Virus record (IMG/VR): IMGVR_UViG_3300048997_000130
Location: 1-64,000 of that record
Direction: 5' to 3' (one strand)
Origin: a virus
Length of the DNA: 64,000 nucleotides
Shown: positions 24,963-33,104 of the stretch, one piece after another
Layout: each line of letters opens with the position of its first letter
Numbering within the stretch: position 1 is the stretch's first letter
Position numbers and translations under genes: made by a program
Notes under the pieces: model-generated
The model's database searches: none
Seen by the model: the letters and a program-made list of their open reading frames with translations, nothing else
Told to the model about the DNA's origin: nothing

Positions 24963-25720
24963 TCGACGGTCTCCAGCTCTTGATCCCATATTAAATCTTT
25001 TGGAGATATTGCAAAACCACACGCTCGACATTGCAAGACTTTTTTGCCTTGTCGATAAACACGCGGCCGCATACTATTTTGACCACAACGAGGACAACGC
25101 AAAATACCGCTGGCCTTCTCACGTTGCGTAACTTTATATCGTCGCCCAGTATCTTTCCAATAGATAGCCAATCGACGTGATAAGTGTTCAGGAACTGAAT
25201 ATAAATTAGAAACAGTTATACGAATAGCGTCTGATCCAAAAACGTCGGCCAAGTATGCTGATAATCGCTGGAATGCCTGAATTTGATTCAAGCCATAATA
25301 GTGAGCTTTACAAGCCGCTCTCCATAATGGCTTCGTACGTTCTTCATATTGAATAATGACGTTATCTAATAAAGCAGTAGACGATTCACTAGATAGCTTG
25401 CTGCGCCATTTAGCGTCTTGCTTCAATGTCTCTTTATCATTAGTCAATCGTTCTTGACGCCAAGTATCATAAGTCTGGTTCAGATGTAATGGAACAGCCA
25501 CGCTCCCTGACATGTCCTTAATGAGCGCAGTGGGAGATTCTTGCTCAGAACCCCATGGCCATTGAACTTGGACAGTCCCATTACGAGGATCTGAATAGAC
25601 AACACGCCCGGCATACGGACTCGGGAAAAAATCCCTGAAATCCGTCTTACGAACAATATCACCTGACGCGAAGTCCTTCGCGGCTTCGCAGTCATCCACG
25701 AAAGCCTTCCGGATAGTCAT
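24959..25720 (-). CDS. Hypothetical protein with C-terminal zinc ribbon (253 aa)
   Basis: The N-terminal 60 residues form an SH3/PWWP-like barrel by appearance (SGDIVRKTDFRDFFPSPYAG, VVYSDPRNGTVQVQWPWGSE). The middle is helical. The C-terminus is a zinc ribbon with CPRCGQNSMRPRVYRQGKK followed by CRACGF, giving Cys pairs about 20 residues apart. Function unknown. It sits between two head-region genes and is translationally coupled to the gene at 23991. A nucleic-acid or protein-interaction role is plausible. Confidence 0.65.
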   Translation of the reverse strand: MTIRKAFVDDCEAAKDFASGDIVRKTDFRDFFPSPYAGRVVYSDPRNGTVQVQWPWGSEQESPTALIKDMSGSVAVPLHLNQTYDTWRQERLTNDKETLKQDAKWRSKLSSESSTALLDNVIIQYEERTKPLWRAACKAHYYGLNQIQAFQRLSAYLADVFGSDAIRITVSNLYSVPEHLSRRLAIYWKDTGRRYKVTQREKASGILRCPRCGQNSMRPRVYRQGKKVLQCRACGFAISPKDLIWDQELETVE

Positions 25721-25731
25721 TAATGCTCCGA

Positions 25732-26244
25732 TTACTCAGCCCAGACTTTGCGAGACACAGAAGCCCCTTGTCGGGTGCTCTTGCCCGAAGAACCACCTGG
25801 CCACGATGGTTGCTTAGTAGTCTTATCTGAAAATTCACTCAAGTCGCGCACGTCATATTCATCACGGCCCGAAACTTGTGAACTGTCGTCGGAATCGTAT
25901 GTATCAATGCCTTTGCTATTAAAGCCACCGTCGGCATGATGCATATAAGGTTCATCAGAATCGGTCTGGATTGGCTTCTGAACATTGTCAAAAGTATCCA
26001 TATACTTCTCATCCGAATCTTTCTTAATGACCTTAGCTTGTTGTTGACGTCGATAAGCATCAAAAGCTTTCTGGCCATATGCAGCAAGTTGGATTCTATC
26101 AGCAGTAGCATCAATATGCTGCAAAATTTCCTGACCGGCTTCTGCACTAAAAACATGACGCTTGACAAGCAATTCTACATCATTGGCAGTCTTGTCTAAT
26201 GTAGCAATGAGCTTGCGAGCAGTCTCTTTCTTCATAGTCGTCAT
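25732..26244 (-). CDS. Hypothetical protein (170 aa)
   Basis: Not recognised. The N-terminal 75 residues are helical (RKLIATLDKTANDVELLVKR). The rest is low-complexity and acidic, with related units DSDEKYMDTFD, TDSDEPYMHH and IDTYDSDDS, and a Ser/Gly-rich end. GGAG lies 10 bases before the ATG. Order in the operon suggests a head-assembly or virion protein. Confidence 0.62.
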   Translation of the reverse strand: MTTMKKETARKLIATLDKTANDVELLVKRHVFSAEAGQEILQHIDATADRIQLAAYGQKAFDAYRRQQQAKVIKKDSDEKYMDTFDNVQKPIQTDSDEPYMHHADGGFNSKGIDTYDSDDSSQVSGRDEYDVRDLSEFSDKTTKQPSWPGGSSGKSTRQGASVSRKVWAE

Positions 26245-26287
26245 TTATTCAAATCTCCCACATCAATTATTTATTATAGGAAATGTA

Positions 26288-27760
26288 TTACCAGTTAAAA
26301 TCATCTTGAGTGATCGTCGCTTTGCGTTTTTTGCCCTTCAAATTCTTGGGGAAGGGATTTTTATCATCTTTCTTAGGAGACTCTTTTTTGGCCTCCTCGG
26401 CTTTTTCTTTCTTCATATCAGTTTTTGCCTTAGATTTAGGCTTAGGTGGCGTTTTTTTCTTTTTTGCCGCCGCCACAATCACAGGACCAAGTATCCGTTT
26501 GGCTTCAGGATCGGAATTGGCTAATCGAAGAAGATCAACCAATGGAATTGAAATCGAAGCCACTGCAGAAGTTTTCTTCTGCATATCTTCAACCATTTCA
26601 GTTACTCCTTCAGCAAATTTACCGGCATCAGATTCCTTGCTTAGCTTATCCATGTCTGTCTTAACATCCTTCTTTAATGCATTTAAATCTTGGTCATCAA
26701 TTGATTTGATTTCAACTTTATCAGAATCCGATTCGGTAGTAACACGATGCGTGGAAGCCATTGAAGGCAAAAATCCGGTAGATGCCAGAGAGCGCAAATT
26801 CTTGAGAATATCCAGAGCTTGAACCGGAGACGTAGTCCGGAGTTCATTGGCAATGTGAATTATATTCCGATATTCATTAGAAATTGTCATATCAAAAGCA
26901 TTCCTAGGAATTTTCTCAGATAAAATAGTCTGAGAAAATGAATCATGACCCCATTTAGCCAAATGATTCAAAAGCATCATATATGTTTCAGAATCAATTT
27001 TGGATTGATATAGATTTCCATCTGCCATATGCACAGCCATATCTAATGCAGCACGGAATTTTGCGTCAGAATTATCATCCCATCCATATTTCAACCAGTC
27101 TTCTTTCAATAAACCGGAAGCATATTTTAAAATGCGATCGTAATTTTTATCAGTAAAATATCGTTTATCATATGATTTATATTCAGTATTTGGCGGATCA
27201 GTCGGATTACCTTTTTGAGAGATAACCCCATGATATGTTCCAGTCTTGCTGGTCATAATGCCAAATATTTTATTAGAAGTTGCAATACTTAATTGCTTCA
27301 TAAGCTTTTGAAGAAGAGGCCCAGGTTTATTTGGGTCTTCATTATCCAACAATTCTTCATCAAGAACATCAATATAATCATCTAAATCTGCATCATCCGG
27401 TGCATTTTCAATGACTCGGTCTAACAAGCGATCAATCGTATCTTCATCTAATTCAGGATCATGTAGCAAATCGCGAATATCATTTTCATATTGCTTCAAT
27501 AATTTATCATCAATATATGGAAGCAATGCTATATGCAAAGTCGAAATCAATAAATTGGCAGATCGACTCCGCATCGAAAGATCTTTATGTTCCTCAGTCC
27601 GAGGAAGCAAATCTGGATCATCGACCTTCATTCGATTCCGGCGCAAATCACGTCGAGGAGCGCGTTTCTCTTTATATTTACGAGAATGTGGTCGCTTCTT
27701 ATTCAGAAGGCGTTCGGCTTCTCGGTCTTCTTTTTCCGCCGGGGATAGATCACTAGCCAT
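26288..27760 (-). CDS. Hypothetical head-region protein with Lys-rich tail (490 aa)
   Basis: Not recognised. A charged N-terminus (basic patch HSRKYKEKRAPRRDLRRNRM), acidic helices (DDADLDDYIDVLDEELLDNE), a central helical domain, then DLLRLANSDPEAKRILGPVI followed by a long Lys/Pro-rich tail. The tail motif resembles the C-terminus of the protein at 23991. A 10-bp perfect hairpin (27756-27778) has the start codon in its 3' arm, with GAG in the 3-base loop as the only possible ribosome-binding site. It lies directly downstream of the portal gene. Confidence 0.65.
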   Translation of the reverse strand: MASDLSPAEKEDREAERLLNKKRPHSRKYKEKRAPRRDLRRNRMKVDDPDLLPRTEEHKDLSMRSRSANLLISTLHIALLPYIDDKLLKQYENDIRDLLHDPELDEDTIDRLLDRVIENAPDDADLDDYIDVLDEELLDNEDPNKPGPLLQKLMKQLSIATSNKIFGIMTSKTGTYHGVISQKGNPTDPPNTEYKSYDKRYFTDKNYDRILKYASGLLKEDWLKYGWDDNSDAKFRAALDMAVHMADGNLYQSKIDSETYMMLLNHLAKWGHDSFSQTILSEKIPRNAFDMTISNEYRNIIHIANELRTTSPVQALDILKNLRSLASTGFLPSMASTHRVTTESDSDKVEIKSIDDQDLNALKKDVKTDMDKLSKESDAGKFAEGVTEMVEDMQKKTSAVASISIPLVDLLRLANSDPEAKRILGPVIVAAAKKKKTPPKPKSKAKTDMKKEKAEEAKKESPKKDDKNPFPKNLKGKKRKATITQDDFNW

Positions 27761-27778
27761 AAATTCTCAATTTATGGC
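27756..27778 (-). promoter_or_regulatory. Perfect hairpin containing a start codon
   Basis: GCCATAAATT and AATTTATGGC pair over 10 bases with a 3-base loop (GAG in the mRNA). The ATG of the gene at 26288-27760 is in the 3' arm and the loop GAG is the only Shine-Dalgarno-like triplet. This looks like a translational operator between the portal gene and its downstream neighbour. Confidence 0.6.
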
Positions 27779-27790
27779 TTAATCAACGGG

Positions 27791-30700
27791 CTATTCTGTG
27801 TATCTATCTCCTTCTTTCTTCTTAGATACCAATCCGAGATTCTTGATTAGGCGATCTTTAATGTCGGAATCGTCAAGTAATTGTTCGCCAGCAGCGGACA
27901 ATAGAGTGCGTATCAATTCATTCATGTTAGCATCTTTGAGAGTGAACGCATCTTTTTGAAGCTCTGCGTGAGCATCATCCACATCAATATTGATTAGATC
28001 ATAGATATATGATATGGGCATAGATCCTTTACTATATAGATTAAACATGAAATCTTGGAGTTCGGAATTATCTCGCAGAGCCAATCTCGTAAATTGAAGT
28101 TTGGGATATAATAATTGCCTATTCCCATATTCATCTTCTTCAACATAGCCTTTTTTCTCAGCAACAGGAGCAAACAAATAATCTTCAACAAATGTTGATA
28201 CCATGTCTCGATATAAGAGATACATAGTATTCATAACATCCAAATGAATACGTTCACCTGAATATGTTGATTCACCAGTCAGCATAGATTCAGTGATTCG
28301 CAAACCAATAAACAACAATTTATTAGTGATCTCATATTCAGTACTAAGATCTAATAATCGATCTCGTGATCCAATTTCGTCCCAATGCAATTCGAAATTG
28401 GATACAATCGTAAAATCGGGATCGATCAAAGCCTGATCAACTTGATCGCGGATTCCATCAATATCCATCGATGAAGCTTTATCCGCCCAAACAATTCGTT
28501 TGGGCGTCATAGCACGAGATGCAATGGATGATTGTGCCTGACGGAGCTTATCCTGATAGTTCAACGTCCGAAGGCAGTTATGAGTGCGTGCTAAACCAGC
28601 ATAAAACGAGTGATCTTGATTTACTTCAAGACTAAAAACGGGGCCAGAAAATTCATTCGTAAGCACTTCTCGAATTTGATAATAATTATGTCCTTCAAAA
28701 ACTTTACTTTTCAAACCTAATTTACTTTGGTATCTATCAATACACAGGTCGAATAATTTAGAACTAAAACCTGATTGTTGTAATCGGAAAATATCAGATT
28801 GCAAATTAAATGCAATAGTATATAAAGGTTTAGTATTAATACAAAAAGACCCATTAGCTTGCCGCGCTGGTTTAGTTTTAACAGATTTCTTTAAACTCGG
28901 ATTTAAACCGATAGTATTTGTTAATACGAATATATGATCAACTAATTGTTTGGTTGTCATTGCGATAGAAGCTGAATGACATCCAGTTCTACCGGTAGAT
29001 TTCCAACCATCTGAATCAATTAAACCACGTAAAATTCCGAATTTGAATTCTGGTGATGTGGAATGAATCCAATTCGGTAATTTCTTGTCTGATTTATTAT
29101 GACCAAAATTCCGACCTACCCATCGAGAAAACCAATCATCATGAATTTGCAACCATCCGAGTTCATATTCATGTGATTGCAGATCCAGTCCTAGATTCTT
29201 CAAAACATCAAATATGAACGCGACTGATTTAGCGCTTGCCTCAGAATCTTGTTGCCAACATATACCAGTTGGGCCATATTTAGTTGCAGATGGTCTGTTG
29301 GATTCAGTCCATCCATCACCAAGATAATAACCTATGAAATAACCCAGATCAGCAGTCAATTCTAATGATTTGGGACAAAATTGAACATAATTCAATTCAT
29401 ATAAAGGCCTTGGATCCAGATCCGCTCTATGGAACCGGCGAGCTTGTGATTTATATGTAGAATCGGATTGAACGCAAACGGTCAAATAACCGAGTTTGGA
29501 AAGGTCTTTTAAAATAGCTCTATAAACAGATTTGCCAGCAATTCCAAATTTCTCTTGGAATGTAGCATATAGCATATCAATTGGCGAATCCAAATTCCGA
29601 ATCCAATCACAAATTTGGACAAGAATTTGGCTCCGCATATCGCGTTGCGGATTATTATCTGTTCGACGATGAGTTAAAATCAACTCTCCGTCATGGATAT
29701 CCGCTGATATTGATAATGCATGCTTGGTCTTCGTCCTCCGACAATTGAATGTCCATTGTTCAGAATTAAAAAACGTATTTAAATCAAAATCATGTAGAAC
29801 GAGATCGGCATTAATATGGGCAATTTCAATATAATCACCAGGCCGAGCATTTTGAGCTTCTACATCAAGAAATTGATTATCTCTCAAAATCCGGATTTTA
29901 TGATCCGATGTGGACCATATAATATTAGGGAGTTTGCAAATTTGTAGTCCAACAGTTTTTCCTGAATATTGACGGGAACCATGTTGGAACGATCTCCAGT
30001 TACCACTCCCACCAAGCACTTGATCAGTCTGCGGATCTAATTCCTCAATCGGAATTTGTAAAACTTCACCGTTTCGAAGTGCAGTGATTTCGGTCCCTGG
30101 AAGATGGCAACGTTCTAATATTGATATACCCCGATCGTTATATGCTGATCGTTTATGCGCTAAATAATAACAGAATGAAGAACATAAGAATTCTTCATAC
30201 GGACTCGTATTCAACGGAATAGGCTGCCCATTTAAAAGATTGTTACGAATTTCTTCTGGAATGTCGTTAGCAATACGAACGGCTTCCGGATCTTTGGTAT
30301 CTTCAGCACGCAAAACAAGCAAACGATCTTTCTCGGATGGAATAAGTTCCATCCGAGATTTATTAGTATATTGGAAGACTTCAAGTTTCACTTGTTCAGG
30401 AGGCAGGATTTGAAGTCTCTCCCATCCAAGATAATTATCCTGAACATATTTCAAAATGGCGGTTTGTTGTTCATTCTCGGGTTTGGGTTTCCTGGTCTTG
30501 ATTTTTTTAGTATTAGAACGCCCAGCATAATCAATTTCCCCGATTTCTTCTTCCGTAATGTCTGAGATTAAGTCTTCAGGAATTTCATTATGTAAGTCAT
30601 GATCTTCACAAAAGATAAATACTCCGCCGTGAAGCCAATATTCATGAGTGGCATCATATAAAGTTTGAAATAATCGGACTCGCTTGCACATTTCTTGATA

Positions 30701-32206
30701 AAAATGCAAGATTTGTTTATTCCGTTTAGGATCCTTGCCTTTTGGCAAAGATAAACGAATTTTGGACATTGGTACGTCGGTATTATGGGTCGCCAACCCA
30801 TAAGCTATGTAACTCTTCCGATCTCCATCACCATCGACTTCAATGTTATATACTGGTCCATCATATTGAACAGTTCCAACTTTTTCGATTCTTCTCAATA
30901 CGTTATTATTGATTTGAATACAGTTTTCACGAGTTGAATCGGAATGATAGCCATCTTGCACAAAATTAGCATATCTCGAAAATTCAGAATGGAAACGATA
31001 CGGAATAATGATCCGATAAATCGAACTATTTGATTTAAAATCTGTGTCCGAGTCTTCCGGTTCATGACGATGGAGCGTTGGTGCATATCCAACCTTCAAA
31101 GCAAGAGCATAAATTTGATGCGCTAATTGTTTGGATATTGTCGTAGCGACATATCCACTTTTAGTAAGACTACCATCACCATTCCAATATGCACCTAGGA
31201 ATTCTAGTATATCTTCTCTAGCTGAATCAATAATATCGAGGCTAAGTTGTTTATATAGGGACTCACTTCCAACGTGTTTTAAACAGAATTCTGCAAAATC
31301 TTTTTTATAACATCTAACTTCACATACACTGCAGTCTTTTTGCTCACGTTTCTGAGCAACGTGCTTATATTCATTCCCAAACAATTCAACAATTTCGTTA
31401 GCAATGGAGTCGAATTTATCAATATTTAGAGAAAAAATTACTTTATCTAGTTTATCGTATTTAGTATATGATAAAGAGCCTTCAGCCGCATAATATCCGA
31501 GTAAACGCAATTGCGCTCGATTAAAAATAGACTCAGAATTGACCAGAGAAGGTGAACATATATAATCGCCAATTTTTAAGTCCTTGGCAAATACGAATCC
31601 CGGCTTCCCAAAATCAAGACTATGTTGAGAGGGTTTGTAATCAATTTGCTCAGCACGATAAACTAGAAACGGATGGTTTTCAGTGCAATCAATATCTCCC
31701 TGAATATTTTGCACCTTCAAACGAGTGACTGGCCCACATATATCATGTTTGAAGGTTTGAATTACTTTGGTCGATTCTCCGAATCCATTAATGACTTCAT
31801 CACCAACACTCAATGATTCAATGGAATTGACTGATCCATCTTTCATCATCACCGGAGCGCCGGGTGGGAAACAATGGAAGTCAATTGCCGCTCCCACTAT
31901 AGGATGTACGTTATACCAAAATCTAAATAATTCGCGCTTTTCGCGTTCTGATTGCGGTAATTCAAGGAAGTCTGTAGAAAGCTGGGGACTATAAAATTGA
32001 GAATCCGCGGCACTTATAGAGCCGGATCCATTATTACCATATCCGGAAAACCCACCACTACTGATCATAGCAACGCGTATGGATTGCGAAGCTTCTCTGC
32101 GAGCTTGTTTTTCTAGTTTAGTGAGTTGACGAGTCGGAACCGATTGGACATCCACGTGTTTAACTGGATGACCTACTCGAGTTTTGTTACGGGATTTGTT
32201 AGCCAT
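27791..32206 (-). CDS. Portal protein with two inteins
   Basis: A 1471-residue precursor; removal of two inteins (residues 112-475 and 700-1210) leaves 596 residues, a normal portal size. Extein junctions rejoin portal motifs: AIDFH with TDVPMSKIRLSLPKG, and GISILER with CLRTLNYQDKLRQAQ. Other portal features are FRFWYNVHPIVGAA in the N-terminal region and LDVMNTMYLLYRDMVSTF near the C-terminus. The portal is the dodecameric ring at one capsid vertex through which DNA enters. It lies downstream of the terminase gene with two small genes between. Both inteins must splice for a working portal. The family is inferred from motifs and from its position beside terL. Confidence 0.88.
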   Translation of the reverse strand: MANKSRNKTRVGHPVKHVDVQSVPTRQLTKLEKQARREASQSIRVAMISSGGFSGYGNNGSGSISAADSQFYSPQLSTDFLELPQSEREKRELFRFWYNVHPIVGAAIDFHCFPPGAPVMMKDGSVNSIESLSVGDEVINGFGESTKVIQTFKHDICGPVTRLKVQNIQGDIDCTENHPFLVYRAEQIDYKPSQHSLDFGKPGFVFAKDLKIGDYICSPSLVNSESIFNRAQLRLLGYYAAEGSLSYTKYDKLDKVIFSLNIDKFDSIANEIVELFGNEYKHVAQKREQKDCSVCEVRCYKKDFAEFCLKHVGSESLYKQLSLDIIDSAREDILEFLGAYWNGDGSLTKSGYVATTISKQLAHQIYALALKVGYAPTLHRHEPEDSDTDFKSNSSIYRIIIPYRFHSEFSRYANFVQDGYHSDSTRENCIQINNNVLRRIEKVGTVQYDGPVYNIEVDGDGDRKSYIAYGLATHNTDVPMSKIRLSLPKGKDPKRNKQILHFYQEMCKRVRLFQTLYDATHEYWLHGGVFIFCEDHDLHNEIPEDLISDITEEEIGEIDYAGRSNTKKIKTRKPKPENEQQTAILKYVQDNYLGWERLQILPPEQVKLEVFQYTNKSRMELIPSEKDRLLVLRAEDTKDPEAVRIANDIPEEIRNNLLNGQPIPLNTSPYEEFLCSSFCYYLAHKRSAYNDRGISILERCHLPGTEITALRNGEVLQIPIEELDPQTDQVLGGSGNWRSFQHGSRQYSGKTVGLQICKLPNIIWSTSDHKIRILRDNQFLDVEAQNARPGDYIEIAHINADLVLHDFDLNTFFNSEQWTFNCRRTKTKHALSISADIHDGELILTHRRTDNNPQRDMRSQILVQICDWIRNLDSPIDMLYATFQEKFGIAGKSVYRAILKDLSKLGYLTVCVQSDSTYKSQARRFHRADLDPRPLYELNYVQFCPKSLELTADLGYFIGYYLGDGWTESNRPSATKYGPTGICWQQDSEASAKSVAFIFDVLKNLGLDLQSHEYELGWLQIHDDWFSRWVGRNFGHNKSDKKLPNWIHSTSPEFKFGILRGLIDSDGWKSTGRTGCHSASIAMTTKQLVDHIFVLTNTIGLNPSLKKSVKTKPARQANGSFCINTKPLYTIAFNLQSDIFRLQQSGFSSKLFDLCIDRYQSKLGLKSKVFEGHNYYQIREVLTNEFSGPVFSLEVNQDHSFYAGLARTHNCLRTLNYQDKLRQAQSSIASRAMTPKRIVWADKASSMDIDGIRDQVDQALIDPDFTIVSNFELHWDEIGSRDRLLDLSTEYEITNKLLFIGLRITESMLTGESTYSGERIHLDVMNTMYLLYRDMVSTFVEDYLFAPVAEKKGYVEEDEYGNRQLLYPKLQFTRLALRDNSELQDFMFNLYSKGSMPISYIYDLINIDVDDAHAELQKDAFTLKDANMNELIRTLLSAAGEQLLDDSDIKDRLIKNLGLVSKKKEGDRYTE
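28577..30109 (-). other. Portal intein 2 (511 aa)
   Basis: Begins CHLPGTEITALRNGEVLQIP, has STSDHKIRIL (block B), a winged-helix-like insert (KSVYRAILKDLSKLGYL), LAGLIDADG motifs YFIGYYLGDGW and ILRGLIDSDGW, and ends FSLEVNQDHSFYAGLAR then THN, with Cys as +1. Both nuclease motifs keep Asp, so homing activity may be intact. Confidence 0.93.
30782..31873 (-). other. Portal intein 1 (364 aa)
   Basis: Begins CFPPGAPVMMKDGSVNSIES, has CTENHPFLVY (block B), LAGLIDADG motifs RLLGYYAAEGSLS and FLGAYWNGDGSL, then VYNIEVDGDGDRKSYIAYG and the C-terminal THN with Thr as +1 residue. All splicing residues look canonical. In the first nuclease motif Glu replaces Asp (AAEG). Confidence 0.93.
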
Positions 32207-32236
32207 ATTTTATGAAGCCGTCCTAAAAAGATAGTA

Positions 32237-32809
32237 TTATTCAAAAGCGGGAGGTGAATTAATATTATCTTCCACAGAAGCAAATACCGTTGAGGAAACT
32301 GATTGCCATCGACGAACAGTACGAATAAGCAGTTTAGAGGCCGCCGAAATCTTCCCTAATAATATAACGGGATCAGGGAACCCAGGGTTTATAGGAGTTT
32401 CGTTCAATATTTGAACAGATTCTTGAAGCAAAATATGAGCCGTGTAAATCTTGCCTAATGCAAGCTCGATGGATTCCAATTTATTATCTGCAGGAGGATT
32501 TAATTTTTCGAGACGAGTTTTATAATTAATAATAATCGCCAATAAACCATGTGAAACGTTAGCAATTATTCGAGCATTACTAACTGGACGAATTCTATCT
32601 AATATCCGATGTCTAGATACGGCGTTGGCTGTAATAGTTTTATGTAGCTTATCCAAGCTATTCAGAGATTTCAATAATGAATGGATAGATGATTCCAGAA
32701 CATGCAGTGCATTCGAATAATCAGTAGATATTATTCGAAATTCATTATGCTCTCGAGCTCGAGCTGATTTAATCTGTCGTTTCCTGCGAGAATCTGATAA
32801 ATCGGACAC
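32237..32809 (-). CDS. Hypothetical helical protein (190 aa)
   Basis: Not recognised. The start is GTG with AAGG 7 bases upstream. A basic N-terminus (SDSRRKRQIKSARAREHN) precedes a bundle of long helices with regular Leu/Ile spacing. It is encoded between terminase and portal genes, a place where small head-tail or packaging accessory proteins are found. No further function can be given. Confidence 0.62.
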   Translation of the reverse strand: MSDLSDSRRKRQIKSARAREHNEFRIISTDYSNALHVLESSIHSLLKSLNSLDKLHKTITANAVSRHRILDRIRPVSNARIIANVSHGLLAIIINYKTRLEKLNPPADNKLESIELALGKIYTAHILLQESVQILNETPINPGFPDPVILLGKISAASKLLIRTVRRWQSVSSTVFASVEDNINSPPAFE

Positions 32810-32828
32810 ATATAACCTTACTCAATAT

Positions 32829-33077
32829 TTAAATTGACCAAGACATTAATTCTAGTTTCTTGGGAGCAATTAAAGTGTCTATCGATTGTTCTAGATATGT
32901 GAAATTGGATATATCACCATTCATTAATTGCTCCCAAGATCCACCTAGTCGATGGAATGACTGGCAAATATTGATTATCTCTGGATCTTCCAATTCAATA
33001 TCAGATCCCCAGGTATGATCTATTATTTGACGAATAATCCGATAAGCAGTAGTATCTCGTATACCGATTTTATCCAT
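32829..33077 (-). CDS. Small hypothetical protein (82 aa)
   Basis: Not recognised. Begins MDKIGIRDTTAYRIIRQIID and is helical, acidic in the middle. Its ATG overlaps an 8-1-8 perfect palindrome, with GGA directly before the ATG. It lies between the terminase gene and the 190-aa gene. Confidence 0.55.
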   Translation of the reverse strand: MDKIGIRDTTAYRIIRQIIDHTWGSDIELEDPEIINICQSFHRLGGSWEQLMNGDISNFTYLEQSIDTLIAPKKLELMSWSI

Positions 33078-33092
33078 TCCAAAATTTGGAAT
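33076..33092 (-). promoter_or_regulatory. 8-1-8 palindrome overlapping a start codon
   Basis: ATTCCAAA and TTTGGAAT are perfect complements around one base, and two bases of the ATG (33075-33077) lie in the arm. It could be a DNA operator-like palindrome or, with a wider loop, an RNA hairpin. Confidence 0.45.
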
Positions 33093-33104
33093 TTAACAAC
33101 AAGT

